A stretch of 64,000 nt of DNA from Pontibacterium sp049603715. Its GTDB lineage: Bacteria > Pseudomonadota > Gammaproteobacteria > Pseudomonadales > Balneatricaceae. Below are positions 9,597 through 18,299 of this stretch, one piece after another. Below the pieces are notes generated by a model that was not told where the DNA came from, did no database searches, and saw only the letters and a program-made list of their open reading frames with translations. The position numbers and the translations under genes were made by a program. The DNA lies in assembly GCA_049603715.1 (NCBI GenBank), contig JBMYSW010000002.1, positions 176,892 through 240,891 on the forward strand. The letters run 5' to 3'. Within the stretch, counting starts at the first letter, position 1, and every line of letters starts with the position of its first letter.

Positions 9597-10013
9597 ATGT
9601 TACCTAAGTCAATATACGAATTAATGCCTTTTATTTGCCTTGTAACAGGGGGGCTTTGCGCCAGCTTCGCCACTAGTAACCTTATGTTTTTAGGCGGACT
9701 TTTTTTATTTATTGCCGGCGCCGCAATCCGCATTATGCGCTCGCACCACCGCCGCCTCGATTCACGCGAAAACAAACGTCAACAACAGCGTCTACGCTCG
9801 AGTTTATCTCTCAGCGCATCACTGCCAGAGCCATTGTATGAAGCCCTACCCTACCTCTACATGGTGGTTTCGTTTATCTTACTGCAAGCAACAAGCGACT
9901 TAATGTTTCAGCTTGTGGCAGCCACCTTTTTTGCTGTTGGCCTCTTTGTTTTACTCATGCGCCGACGCTCGCGTATCAACAAAAAGCACTGTGACAAACA
10001 CCTCGAGATTTAA
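9597..10013 (+). CDS. Small membrane protein with internal duplication (unknown function)
   Basis: I do not recognise this 138-residue protein. It has four hydrophobic segments arranged as two homologous halves. Half one (about residues 2-52) begins LPKSIYELMPF and carries FATSNLMF. Half two (about 77-127) begins LPEPLYEALPY and carries QATSDLMF. Each half has two hydrophobic helices and ends in a basic stretch (MRSHHRR, MRRRSR). The halves are joined by a highly charged linker rich in Arg and Gln, presumably cytoplasmic. The start ATG at 9597 has AAGGAG 8 nt upstream; an in-frame GTG at 9567 has no ribosome site. It lies alone between gltA and the convergent rlmKL gene. A small membrane scaffold or sensor is possible, but no function can be assigned. 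Confidence 0.75.
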   Translation: MLPKSIYELMPFICLVTGGLCASFATSNLMFLGGLFLFIAGAAIRIMRSHHRRLDSRENKRQQQRLRSSLSLSASLPEPLYEALPYLYMVVSFILLQATSDLMFQLVAATFFAVGLFVLLMRRRSRINKKHCDKHLEI

Positions 10014-10040
10014 TCTCTAATTGAGCCTCATAAAAACAGA

Positions 10041-10097
10041 AAAGCGGCTAGTCCACACGAGACTCCCTTTAAGAAACCCGAGCGAACTAACCGCTTT
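10041..10097. terminator. Long stem-loop between convergent genes
   Basis: AAAGCGGCTAGT (10041-10052) pairs with ACTAACCGCTTT (10086-10097) with one G-T pair, leaving a large loop. It sits between the convergent membrane-protein gene and rlmKL and may stop transcription from both sides. The stem is good but the loop is unusually long and the T-runs are short. Confidence 0.45.
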
Positions 10098-10138
10098 AAT
10101 AAATTCTGCTTTATTTGGAGCACGAGCCCCATCTAGCC

Positions 10139-12304
10139 TTAAGCGTCTGACTTATGGCGAATCTCGAAACACTGGTGAATTTTAGGGTTACGCGCAAAAT
10201 CAGGATCAATGGTTTGCGGGGTGATGTTTTTGACATCAAACTCAGCTAACACCTTCTCATCTAGCTTAAAGCGTCTAAAGTTGTTCGAGAAGATCAACAC
10301 TCCCTCTGGGCGAAGTAGCTTCATCGCCCCTTCAATCAACAACTCATGGTCTCGCTGCACATCAAAGGTATTTTCCATACGCTTTGAGTTCGAGAAGGTT
10401 GGCGGGTCCATAAAGATCAGGTCAAACTGATTCTCAGGCTGGCTAAACAACCAACGAGTGCAATCGGCACGCACAAAGTTATGCTCAGCACCGGTTTGGT
10501 TATTCAAGGCCATATTCTTTTCGCCCCACGCTAGGTAGGTCGAAGACATATCTACGCTGGTCGTGCTTTTGGCACCGCCCACCGCTGCATGTACCGTTGC
10601 CGTAGCTGTGTAACAAAACAGGTTGAGTACATCTTTACCCTTCGCCATTTTTTGAATTTGATGACGCACAGGGCGGTGATCGAGAAACAGTCCGGTATCT
10701 AGGTAATCCGTTAAGTTAACCCACAGCTGACAACCGTGCTCGGTAATCACAAAGCTTTCGCCGCTTTCGTTTTGCTTTTCGTACTGGTCACTGCCCTGTT
10801 GACGCTTACGCTTTTTAAGATGAACTTGGCTCGGGTCTACATCAAATACCTGCGGTAGTGCAGCCATTACATCGTGTAAGCGCGAAAAAGCCTTCACTTC
10901 GTCAATAGACTTAGGTGCCACATATTCCTGCACGTGAATCTGATCGTTGTACACATCAACGGCAACCGCATATTCTGGAATATCGGCGTCGTAGGCACGG
11001 AAACAGGTAATTTCGTTCTTTTTACGCCATTTTTTGCTTTGCTTAAGGTTTTTATCCAAGCGATTGGCAAACATTGTCGCACCGTCACTCAACAGGCGCT
11101 GGCCTTGGACAGGCTGGGTTTGCGCGGCGCGGTCTTCTTCCGAAAGCTCGGCCACTTCGTACAAAAATAACGCGCTCTCTAATGCGCCGTTGTATAGCTT
11201 ATATTGCTTGTGTGCACGCATGCCCACAGCTTTGCCAAGGTTAGTGTTAGAAGTAAAAACCCCGGCCTCCCAACCGCCACATAAGCGCTTTAGCATCAAG
11301 CCAAAGTCGCGGTATAAAAACATCAGTGTCGAGGCTTCACCCAAACGCTCACCGTAAGGTGGGTTGGTCACAACCAAACCCTTAACCCCGGATACAACAT
11401 CTTGAGCGTCTAGACTCTCAAGCGGCTTCACTTTAACTTTAATAAACTCAGACAACCCAGCACGACGAATATTGGCTTTTGCTCGCTTAATCACTTGCGA
11501 GTCGCTGTCGTAGCCTTGGTAATCTTGCGTTAGCTTCAAACGGCCTTGATCAGCTCTCTCTTGCGCTTCATCTAACAACGACTGCCACAAGCTGCGGTGA
11601 TGACCTAACCAGCGACTAAAACCAAACTGCTTACGGAACGCACCTGGCGCCATGTCGCCTGCCATTAATGCCGCTTCGATCAACAAGGTCGCCGAACCAC
11701 ACATTGGATCAAGCAACGCTTCAAAGCCAGCATCTTGCTCCATCCAGCGGCTGCGCATCAAAATAGCCGCGGCCAAGTTCTCTTTTAGCGGCGCAGCACC
11801 CGCATCTAAGCGGTAACCACGGCGGTGCAAGCTCTCGCCACTAAAGTCGAGACTGACACGCAAGGTACCACTCGGACGCAGATGGACGTTAATACGAACG
11901 TCGGGGCGGTTTTTATCCACCGATGGACGACCACCGGTCGCGGCACGAATTTGATCAACAATTGCGTCTTTAACTTTTTGAGCGCCAAACTGGGTGTTTT
12001 TGATCCCTTTAGTTGTGCCGTTAAAGTCAACGGTTAGGGTACCCTCTGAACGCAAATGCGACAGCCAGTCTACCTGATGGACACAGTCATAGAGCTCTTG
12101 CGCGGTTTTGGCCTCACCCTCCACCAGCAAAAGCAGCACTCGGTTTGCAAGGCGAGACCATAAACACACGCGATACAGGTCTTCGAGTTCACCTTCGCAA
12201 TAAACCCCTGCGACTGTCTGCTTTTGTTCGCTAATACCAAGCGAGGTCAGCTCGTCTTGGAGCAGCCATTCAACACCTTTGGGGCAGGTTACAAAAAAGT
12301 TCAT
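10139..12304 (-). CDS. rlmL: Bifunctional 23S rRNA methyltransferase (m2G2445 / m7G2069)
   Basis: RlmKL fusion that methylates G2445 (N2) and G2069 (N7) of 23S rRNA during 50S assembly. About 721 residues. The N-terminus (MNFFVTCPKGVEWLLQDEL) leads into a THUMP domain (about 45-155). The RlmL methyltransferase follows, with DPMCGSATLLIEAAL and the catalytic VTNPPYGERLG. The C-terminal RlmK methyltransferase has LNLFCYTATATVHAA and IFMDPPTFSNS. The longest frame begins with TTG at 12334. I prefer ATG 12304, which aligns with family N-termini and has AAGGTG upstream. It is divergent from rmf; proximity to rmf and pyrD is conserved in pseudomonads. Confidence 0.96.
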   Translation of the reverse strand: MNFFVTCPKGVEWLLQDELTSLGISEQKQTVAGVYCEGELEDLYRVCLWSRLANRVLLLLVEGEAKTAQELYDCVHQVDWLSHLRSEGTLTVDFNGTTKGIKNTQFGAQKVKDAIVDQIRAATGGRPSVDKNRPDVRINVHLRPSGTLRVSLDFSGESLHRRGYRLDAGAAPLKENLAAAILMRSRWMEQDAGFEALLDPMCGSATLLIEAALMAGDMAPGAFRKQFGFSRWLGHHRSLWQSLLDEAQERADQGRLKLTQDYQGYDSDSQVIKRAKANIRRAGLSEFIKVKVKPLESLDAQDVVSGVKGLVVTNPPYGERLGEASTLMFLYRDFGLMLKRLCGGWEAGVFTSNTNLGKAVGMRAHKQYKLYNGALESALFLYEVAELSEEDRAAQTQPVQGQRLLSDGATMFANRLDKNLKQSKKWRKKNEITCFRAYDADIPEYAVAVDVYNDQIHVQEYVAPKSIDEVKAFSRLHDVMAALPQVFDVDPSQVHLKKRKRQQGSDQYEKQNESGESFVITEHGCQLWVNLTDYLDTGLFLDHRPVRHQIQKMAKGKDVLNLFCYTATATVHAAVGGAKSTTSVDMSSTYLAWGEKNMALNNQTGAEHNFVRADCTRWLFSQPENQFDLIFMDPPTFSNSKRMENTFDVQRDHELLIEGAMKLLRPEGVLIFSNNFRRFKLDEKVLAEFDVKNITPQTIDPDFARNPKIHQCFEIRHKSDA

Positions 12305-12694
12305 TACGTTGGTTACACCTTGTTTATTTGCCAATACCGTTTATCTAAGCCATTGGGCGTTCGGTAGGCAAGCGTCGTTGTTTTTTATGAAGTTTCTTCG
12401 CAAAACGCAGACGATTCATTTCAGACCATCGCAGTATGAAAAAGTTTCAAATCACACTGCATCAACATTGAACAAAAAATAACCAATTGATTATAGTCAC
12501 TTTTTGCAGTTGCGCTAAACGGCTCGCAATTAGCCGCGAGGGTAAGATTGATTAAATTAATATTACACCTGCGCAAAGATTCGGTATCACTATCGCTAGG
12601 CGCTATAACGACCACCTGCTAACAGGCTGTGATCATAGCATTTTGCGCCTCTCATTGACTAAACGTTCATTAAAATCGCGAGGAGAGGACCCCC
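12305..12694. promoter_or_regulatory. Divergent rlmKL / rmf intergenic region
   Basis: About 390 bp, AT-rich in the middle (around 12470-12570), with no credible gene. It should contain the growth-phase-regulated rmf promoter and the rlmKL promoter. I could not identify boxes with confidence. Confidence 0.35.
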
Positions 12695-12901
12695 ATGAAA
12701 AGACATAAACGTGACCGTCAAGCCAAGCTATTTAACCGCGGCTTTCAAGCGGGATTAAATGGAAAGTCGAGAGATACTTGCCCTGTCCACTCTACCGAAC
12801 TTCGCAGCCAGTGGATGAGCGGTTGGCGAGAAGGCCGTGAAGCCTTGTGGAGCGGAATGAACGGCGTCTCAAGTATCCAAGCAAACCCTTCATTGCATTA
12901 A
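12695..12901 (+). CDS. rmf: Ribosome modulation factor
   Basis: Small basic protein that binds 70S ribosomes in stationary phase and promotes inactive 100S dimers. The 68 residues start MKRHKRDRQAKLFNRGFQAG, closely following the E. coli RMF N-terminus, and contain CPVHSTELRSQWMSGWREG, matching the conserved CP...RSQW..GWREG segment. It is about 13 residues longer than E. coli RMF at the C-terminus, a tail (SSIQANPSLH) also seen as an extension in other gammaproteobacterial forms. The start ATG has GAGGAGAGG upstream. It is followed by a strong terminator and then by the convergent pyrD. Confidence 0.95.
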   Translation: MKRHKRDRQAKLFNRGFQAGLNGKSRDTCPVHSTELRSQWMSGWREGREALWSGMNGVSSIQANPSLH

Positions 12902-12949
12902 TACGCTTTAATACATTTAGCAATCGCCGGCTGACTTAACAGCCAACTT

Positions 12950-12996
12950 ACTCCACCTTGCTAGGGCAAAGCCCTTAAGCAGGGTGGAGTTTTTTT
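12950..12996 (+). terminator. Rho-independent terminator of rmf
   Basis: Long nested hairpin: ACTCCACCTTGCT pairs with AGCAGGGTGGAGT (one G-T pair), with AGGGC/GCCCT inside, followed by seven T. Confidence 0.9.
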
Positions 12997-13018
12997 ATGG
13001 CCAAACGCCCTGTCGCGC

Positions 13019-14044
13019 TTAGCCTCGTGCTTGGGCGATGGCTTCGACACAGTCGCGTACCAATTTAGGACCGCGATAGATAAAGCCAGAATAGATTTGC
13101 ACTAAGCTCGCGCCAGCATTGACCTTCTCAACTGCGTCAAACCCGTCGGTAATACCACCCACACCAATGATGGGTAAGGCTCCCGCCAACTCGTTTGAAA
13201 GCGTTTGAATGGTGCGAGTTGAGCGCGAACGCACTGGGCCACCCGACAAGCCGCCCGCTTCATCACCAAAAGGCAAGCCCTCAACACCTTCACGAGACAG
13301 CGTAGTGTTGGTCGCAATCACGCCGTCCATTTCGTAGGACTTAAGCGCAGACGCCACCATTACAATTTCGTCTTCGGTCATATCAGGTGCAATTTTTAGT
13401 GCGATAGGCACGTAGCGATCGTGCAAGCGACTTAGCTTGGCTTGCTCCGACTTAAGGGCATCCAAAAGGCTGCTTAGCGATTCGCCGTACTGAAGGGTGC
13501 GAAGCCCCGGCGTGTTTGGCGACGAGATATTGACAGTGACGTACGAAGCGCGGCTGTAAACCTTGCGCAAGCAGTAGAGGTAATCCTCGTTTGCTTTTTC
13601 GTTAGGGGTCACTTTGTTTTTACCAATATTGATACCCAAAATGCCTTTGTAACGGCTTTTATCAATATTGCTAAGTAAGGTATCAACCCCAGCATTATTA
13701 AAGCCCATACGGTTAATAATGGCGGTTTGCTCTGGCAAGCGGAAGATACGCGGTTTGTCATTACCCGGCTGCGGGCGAGGTGTAACGGTACCCACTTCTA
13801 AAAAGCCAAAGCCCATATCAGCTAAACCATCAATCGCCACGGCGTTTTTATCTAGACCTGCCGCCAAACCGACTGGGTTTGGAAACCGAAGCCCCATCAC
13901 CTCAACAGGGTCTTGTAGCGTTTCAGCGCCCAAAAGGCGAGGTAGGCCCAATTGGCCCGCAAGGTTCATAGATTGCAACGCCAAGTCGTGAGACGTCTCT
14001 GGATCAAGCTTGAACATCAGCTTTTTTGCAAGTGGATATAACAT
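13019..14044 (-). CDS. pyrD: Dihydroorotate dehydrogenase (quinone), class 2
   Basis: Membrane-associated FMN enzyme of de novo pyrimidine synthesis that oxidises dihydroorotate to orotate with quinone as acceptor. About 341 residues. The class-2 N-terminal helix is present (YPLAKKLMFKLDPETSHDLAL). The core includes NPVGLAAGLDKNAVAIDGL, GTVTPRPQPGNDKPR, RMGFNNAG and NISSPNTPGLRTLQ, where the Ser acts as catalytic base in class 2. It ends with IGVGGI and GASLVQIYSGF for the FMN phosphate. I take ATG 14044 rather than the GTG two codons earlier; neither has a strong ribosome site. It is convergent with rmf. Confidence 0.97.
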   Translation of the reverse strand: MLYPLAKKLMFKLDPETSHDLALQSMNLAGQLGLPRLLGAETLQDPVEVMGLRFPNPVGLAAGLDKNAVAIDGLADMGFGFLEVGTVTPRPQPGNDKPRIFRLPEQTAIINRMGFNNAGVDTLLSNIDKSRYKGILGINIGKNKVTPNEKANEDYLYCLRKVYSRASYVTVNISSPNTPGLRTLQYGESLSSLLDALKSEQAKLSRLHDRYVPIALKIAPDMTEDEIVMVASALKSYEMDGVIATNTTLSREGVEGLPFGDEAGGLSGGPVRSRSTRTIQTLSNELAGALPIIGVGGITDGFDAVEKVNAGASLVQIYSGFIYRGPKLVRDCVEAIAQARG

Positions 14045-14142
14045 AAGCACCGGTCACTAAAATTTTGCCCCAAATTATAAGTGACCGAGGCCATGATGAC
14101 TAGGAAGAACCGAGTATCTACCCATAAGAATCAACACGGCTC

Positions 14143-14364
14143 TTATGCATGTTTTTGTATCTTTACAAACTTCCCTTGGGCATCGAAAAATAAGGTAAAA
14201 CGCCCGTATATGCCCGAGTGCATTAAATAAGGCCGCAAGTGCTCAGCAGGAAAGCGAACCGTTCGCCCATCTAACGCTGTTACCAACACACTTTTAGCCA
14301 CCCCTTGGTACAGTTTTAAAAACTCGTCAGCGGGCAATTGAATGTCAAAAGTAATGGTTTTCAT
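14143..14364 (-). CDS. DUF2835 family protein
   Basis: Small conserved protein of unknown function, about 73 residues, starting MKTITFDIQLPADEFLKLYQG and containing TALDGRTVRFPAEHLRPY and GIYGRFTLFFD. This matches my recollection of DUF2835, a family limited to gammaproteobacteria such as Pseudomonas and relatives. It has no signal peptide or membrane segment. The charged, beta-rich composition suggests a small cytosolic fold. The start could be ATG 14364 or one of two GTG codons just upstream (14367, 14370); an AGAGG sits at a better distance from the GTG at 14370. It lies upstream of pyrD on the same strand, about 100 bp away, and is divergent from the BatD-like gene. Confidence 0.8.
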   Translation of the reverse strand: MKTITFDIQLPADEFLKLYQGVAKSVLVTALDGRTVRFPAEHLRPYLMHSGIYGRFTLFFDAQGKFVKIQKHA

Positions 14365-14389
14365 CACCACTCAACAAATACCTCTTAAC

Positions 14390-14421
14390 AATATGTCGCA
14401 AGTCAAAAATATGTCGCAAGT
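14390..14421. repeat. 18-bp-spaced direct repeat in a divergent promoter region
   Basis: The 14-mer AATATGTCGCAAGT occurs exactly twice, at 14390-14403 and 14408-14421, with a period of 18 bp. It lies between the divergent DUF2835 and BatD-like genes. Head-to-tail repeats spaced near two helical turns can be operator half-sites; no regulator is identified. Confidence 0.6.
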
Positions 14422-14474
14422 TTAACATGGGGTGATTTATAAGTGACGCGGCGGTCGGTTTGCTTCTAAAATGA

Positions 14475-16373
14475 ATGACAGTGTTGCTTGTTACAGCTTC
14501 TTTCACCTATCGGTTTGATAAAAATAACATCACAGTTATGCTGCCATTCACTTCTTATCCCTTTTTTACCGCTTTGCTAAAACAGCGAAACCAGCGAATC
14601 GTCGCCTTTTGGGTTGCTCTGGCAGCAATCATATTAACGCTTTTAGTAACACCGCTTTATGCCGTCGCTCAAACAAGTATTAGTGCATCGAGCTACTACC
14701 TGAACGAAGGCGATACCTTTACCCTGCGTATAGAAACCGAGCAAAACCAGCGTGTTCAGCCCCAGCTCTCAGTCTTGTCACCGCGCTTTCGCGTATTGGA
14801 CACACGCCAACTCGTCGTCTCTAGTTATGTTAAAGGCCAGCGTGTGTACAAGCATCGCTGGACGCTGTTAATGCAAGCCCAACAAACGGGCCAAGTAGAA
14901 GTCCCGGCAATTACCGTAGGTGATGAGTCGACCCAGCCAATGACCCTAACAGTTGCCGCCAGCCGACAACCTACGCCTAGCCTCAACTCTGCCAGTAGCG
15001 CCAATGCAACCAGCAATGCTCAAGTAACGCCAGCCAACGGTGACCTCGCACCCGGCGGAAACAGCTCTACTCTTCCAAGTGTTATGGTGCAGGCAAGTTT
15101 TGATACCAACGAAATCTACGTTAACAGCCAAGCCATTTTAACCACTCGACTGCTCACCCCAATCAATAGCCCTAGTGACCTTGAAGTCGAAACACCGAGT
15201 ATGCCGGGGGCTCGCATTCAAGCAATGGGGCCAATCAACCGCAGCCGTACCAGTTATCAAGGCCAAACCTTTCAAGCAACGGAGCAAACCTGGCTGGTTA
15301 GCGCTCACGAGGCAGGCCTCACTCAGCTAGACACGCTTTACTACCACCCCAGTTTGGACTCAACAGCTCAGCGCTCGGATGTCGACTTAAGTTCATTGGC
15401 ACAGCCACTTAGCCATGACGATATTCGCCTTGCCATTTTGGATAAGCCTTCCCTCGCCGACACCTACTATTGGTTACCAAGCAATAACGTCACCTTAACG
15501 GACAACTTAGCCCATCAAGTCACACTGACCGAGGGCGAAACCTTAGAGCGCGTGATTACCCTCACCGTCACTGGTGTAAAAGCCACCAACTTGCCTCCGC
15601 TATCGCCAAAAGACATAGAGCTTGCAGAGCTTTCGTCAGCACAAGTGAGTTTAGAAGAAAGCATTCAGGCGCAAGGTTTGGTCAGCGTTCGCCAAGAGTC
15701 ACAACAAATTACGCCGACAGAGCACGGCGAAATCACACTACCAGCGGTGCAAGTAGCTTGGTGGGATTTAGCCACCGATAGCTTAAAGCAAATTCGCATT
15801 GCACCGCGCATCTTGCGAGTGGAGCCTAAACCGAGCGGCAGCAGTGATACGACAGCTCCTGGCTCTGCATCTGCCCCCATCACTCAACCAGCCGCTCAAT
15901 CTACACTGCAAGCTTCATCACCGTTGAGCACGCAAAACGCCAATCGCGCCGCCGATTCACAACCAAACACCTTAACCCTGCTATTAGCCTTAGGGCTGGC
16001 CGTTACTCTGGCACTGGCTGTATGGCTCGTACTCAAAAAAAGAGCCGCAACCAAAGCGCTCGCCGATGAGTCAAGCGAACCACTAGACGAAGCGGCTAAC
16101 TTAACGGAGCCAGAAGTCTTCCATCGTTTTGTACAAGCAGCACAGGCAGATAACTGTAACCAAGCATTGCATTGGTTGGTGCTTTGGGGACAGCACGTTT
16201 GGCCCGATAGTGTCACCAGCCTTGCTGATCTATCGGTGGTGATTGATGACGACTTCGCCAATGCGGCATTGCTAGAGGCGAGTAGCCACCAACACCGTGC
16301 CGACGCCAATAACTGGCAAGGGGATTTATTACTGCAAGGCATGCTCGATTTTAGGGAAGCACTGCTTCGCTAA
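14475..16373 (+). CDS. BatD-like protein (oxygen-tolerance family), no bat neighbours
   Basis: Up to 632 residues. The architecture fits BatD: a hydrophobic N-terminal export signal ending around ...LYAVAQ, a large extracytoplasmic region of beta-sandwich repeats (SISASSYYLNEGDTFTLRIE, then VMVQASFDTNEIYVNSQ), a transmembrane helix near residue 500-520, and a cytoplasmic helical tail of about 100 residues. BatD usually lies beside BatA/BatB von Willebrand A proteins and a MoxR ATPase; none is found here. A Ser/Thr/Pro-rich low-complexity stretch precedes the membrane helix. An alternative start at ATG 14538 would put the signal peptide at a more normal distance from the N-terminus. Neither start has a clear ribosome site. 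Family call is from architecture and repeat style. Confidence 0.75.
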   Translation: MTVLLVTASFTYRFDKNNITVMLPFTSYPFFTALLKQRNQRIVAFWVALAAIILTLLVTPLYAVAQTSISASSYYLNEGDTFTLRIETEQNQRVQPQLSVLSPRFRVLDTRQLVVSSYVKGQRVYKHRWTLLMQAQQTGQVEVPAITVGDESTQPMTLTVAASRQPTPSLNSASSANATSNAQVTPANGDLAPGGNSSTLPSVMVQASFDTNEIYVNSQAILTTRLLTPINSPSDLEVETPSMPGARIQAMGPINRSRTSYQGQTFQATEQTWLVSAHEAGLTQLDTLYYHPSLDSTAQRSDVDLSSLAQPLSHDDIRLAILDKPSLADTYYWLPSNNVTLTDNLAHQVTLTEGETLERVITLTVTGVKATNLPPLSPKDIELAELSSAQVSLEESIQAQGLVSVRQESQQITPTEHGEITLPAVQVAWWDLATDSLKQIRIAPRILRVEPKPSGSSDTTAPGSASAPITQPAAQSTLQASSPLSTQNANRAADSQPNTLTLLLALGLAVTLALAVWLVLKKRAATKALADESSEPLDEAANLTEPEVFHRFVQAAQADNCNQALHWLVLWGQHVWPDSVTSLADLSVVIDDDFANAALLEASSHQHRADANNWQGDLLLQGMLDFREALLR

Positions 16374-16409
16374 CAGCAGTGTCATTGCTGCTAAAAAGTA
16401 AGAACGCAA

Positions 16410-16456
16410 AAAAAGCAGAGCAAGGCAGCAAATAATGCAGCCCGGCTCTGCTTTTT
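16410..16456. terminator. Bidirectional rho-independent terminator
   Basis: AAAAAGCAGAGC (16410-16421) pairs with GCTCTGCTTTTT (16445-16456). There are T-runs on the outer side in both directions. It lies between the convergent BatD-like and YfcH-like genes. Confidence 0.85.
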
Positions 16457-16509
16457 AAGTTTTACTCTATTAGGTGGCGAGCGTGTTTACAGGCAATCGC
16501 AGCGCTTAA

Positions 16510-17406
16510 TCACGCTGCCGCTTGAAACTGCACAAACGCGTAATCAATATGATCACACTCAAACTCAAAGCCTTCAGCTAGCAAGCGCTCAGGCATCACA
16601 CGCTGCCCTTTGGTCAACAACTCTTCACCTTCACCCAACATAAACCATGCTGCCAACGATGGCATTGAGAAAAAGGCGGGGCGATGTAAGCTCGCTGCCA
16701 GTACCTTGGTAAAGTGTACGTTGGTCACTGGACGAGGTGCGGTGAGGTTGTAAACGCCTGACGAGGTTTTGGTGTTAAGTAAATGAAGGATTGCGCGAAC
16801 TTCATCGTTTAGAGAAATCCAAGACATCCATTGCGAACCTGGTGAAATTGGGCCACCAAAGCCCATTCGAAAGGCCGGCAACATCTTTTTGAGAGCACCG
16901 CCTTCACCCAAAACAACACCCGTGCGAATAATACATAAGCGCTCTACAAAGTCTTCGGCGCGCTGCGCCACCGCTTCCCACTGGACACACAAGTCCGACG
17001 CAAAGCCTTTGCCATGGCCGTCGTCTTCGGTGAGCTTGTCATCGCTTAAACTCGAACCGTAGTAGCCAATGGCCGAACCACTGATAAAGCATTTAACTTG
17101 CTGAGGATAAGCTTCACACCAATCAACCACGGCTTGAGTGGTTTCTAGGCGGCTTTGCATTAACACCGCTTTGCGCTCGTCGCTCCAACGCTCATCAGCA
17201 ATGGCTGCGCCTGCTAAGTTAACAACTGCGTCGATATCACCGGTGTAAGTTTCTAGGGAGGTAATTACCTCGGGGCGAGAGCCAAGTTGCTTGCGCGCTT
17301 TATCCGCATCACGGGTGAGCACAACCACTTGGTCATTTTGATCCAGCAATCGCTGGGTGAGCTCACTGCCTATAAAGCCAGTTGCTCCTGTAATAAGCAC
17401 TTTCAT
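16510..17406 (-). CDS. TIGR01777 family NAD-dependent epimerase-like protein (YfcH-like)
   Basis: Extended short-chain dehydrogenase/reductase fold. About 298 residues with the NAD(P)-binding motif ITGATGFIGSELTQRLL at the N-terminus, VNLAGAAIADERWSDERK (the TIGR01777 signature region), SGSAIGYYG with the catalytic Tyr region, and RTGVVLGEGGALKKMLP. The C-terminal domain includes NLTAPRPVTNVHFTK and a typical final segment (EGFEFECDHIDYAF). E. coli YfcH is the closest named relative I recall; its substrate is unknown. I start at ATG 17406, which has GAGAGG 5 nt upstream, not at the GTG one codon earlier. It stands alone and converges on the BatD-like gene. Confidence 0.9.
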   Translation of the reverse strand: MKVLITGATGFIGSELTQRLLDQNDQVVVLTRDADKARKQLGSRPEVITSLETYTGDIDAVVNLAGAAIADERWSDERKAVLMQSRLETTQAVVDWCEAYPQQVKCFISGSAIGYYGSSLSDDKLTEDDGHGKGFASDLCVQWEAVAQRAEDFVERLCIIRTGVVLGEGGALKKMLPAFRMGFGGPISPGSQWMSWISLNDEVRAILHLLNTKTSSGVYNLTAPRPVTNVHFTKVLAASLHRPAFFSMPSLAAWFMLGEGEELLTKGQRVMPERLLAEGFEFECDHIDYAFVQFQAAA

Positions 17407-17671
17407 CACGTCCTCTCTACTTTTATTTATTGTTTTATTAAGAACATCATCACATCCGCTTGGCTCGGACTGTTCATCCGCTGAGGTGACCTTGTCAGCA
17501 TAAAAACAAAAGTAGGTGTTTTACAAGACCTTTTAGTTACACCCTTGGTTTTACTGACCTCTTTTAAAGTTAGATCAAAGAAGACGACATGGCTGCATTT
17601 AAGGTCACACTTTTTTGACGACCAAGTTACAATAACCGCCGTATAAGACTGTTTTGCTTTAGGAGCCACAA

Positions 17672-18283
17672 ATGTTCACGGGTATCGTGCAAGGCCTTGC
17701 GACTGTTACGCAGGTAGAAAAGAAAGACCAACTTCATACCTTAACCATTAGCTTTCCAGCCGCAAACGCTAATAACTTTGCGACCGGCGCCAGTGTTGCA
17801 ATCAATGGCACCTGCCTAACCATTACCGGTTTTGATGGCCAAACCGCGACCTTTGATGTTATCGCCGAAACACTCGACAAAACGAACCTAGGTGAGCTTA
17901 CCGCCAATACATTGGTTAACTTTGAGCGCGCCGCTCGCATTGGCGATGAAATTGGCGGGCATCTTATGTCAGGCCACGTCTTTGATACCGTCACGATCGA
18001 CGAAATCATCAAAACCGAAACCAACTGTACTCTGTGGTTTACCCTACCCGAGCGCTGCGCCCCCTACGTGCTTACCAAAGGCTTTGTTGGCCTTAACGGC
18101 TGCAGCCTGACCATTGGCGATGTTACCGATAGCCGCTTTAACGTTCACTTGATTCCTGAAACACTGGCCGTTACCTCTTTTGGCAAAGCAAAAGTTGGCC
18201 AAAAAGTTAACCTAGAATTAGATCCTCAAACCCAAACAATTGTGGATACAGTGGCACGTGTTTTGGCAAATAAAGCGACATAA
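17672..18283 (+). CDS. ribE: Riboflavin synthase alpha chain
   Basis: Dismutates two 6,7-dimethyl-8-ribityllumazine molecules to riboflavin and a pyrimidine. The gene is ribE in most annotations and ribC in E. coli. The 203 residues are organised as two lumazine-binding repeats: repeat one begins MFTGIVQGLATV and has SVAINGTCLTIT; repeat two has GDEIGGHLMSGHVF and FVGLNGCSLTIGDV, with NVHLIPETL. The MFTGI N-terminus is diagnostic. TTAGGAG lies just upstream of the ATG. It is a single gene here, not part of a rib cluster, and could be a second copy in the genome, as some marine gammaproteobacteria have. Confidence 0.93.
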   Translation: MFTGIVQGLATVTQVEKKDQLHTLTISFPAANANNFATGASVAINGTCLTITGFDGQTATFDVIAETLDKTNLGELTANTLVNFERAARIGDEIGGHLMSGHVFDTVTIDEIIKTETNCTLWFTLPERCAPYVLTKGFVGLNGCSLTIGDVTDSRFNVHLIPETLAVTSFGKAKVGQKVNLELDPQTQTIVDTVARVLANKAT

Positions 18284-18285
18284 GT

Positions 18286-18299
18286 GGGCGTTCGCGCCC
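18286..18299 (+). terminator. Weak terminator-like hairpin after riboflavin synthase
   Basis: GGGCG-TTCG-CGCCC, a stable UUCG-capped stem, starting right after the stop codon. It is followed only by CTTAATT, so termination would be weak. Confidence 0.4.

Noticed and set aside
17427..17669. 80-codon minus-strand frame between the SDR gene and riboflavin synthase
   Set aside because: No ribosome site, no recognisable sequence, and it fills a region that should hold the riboflavin synthase promoter.
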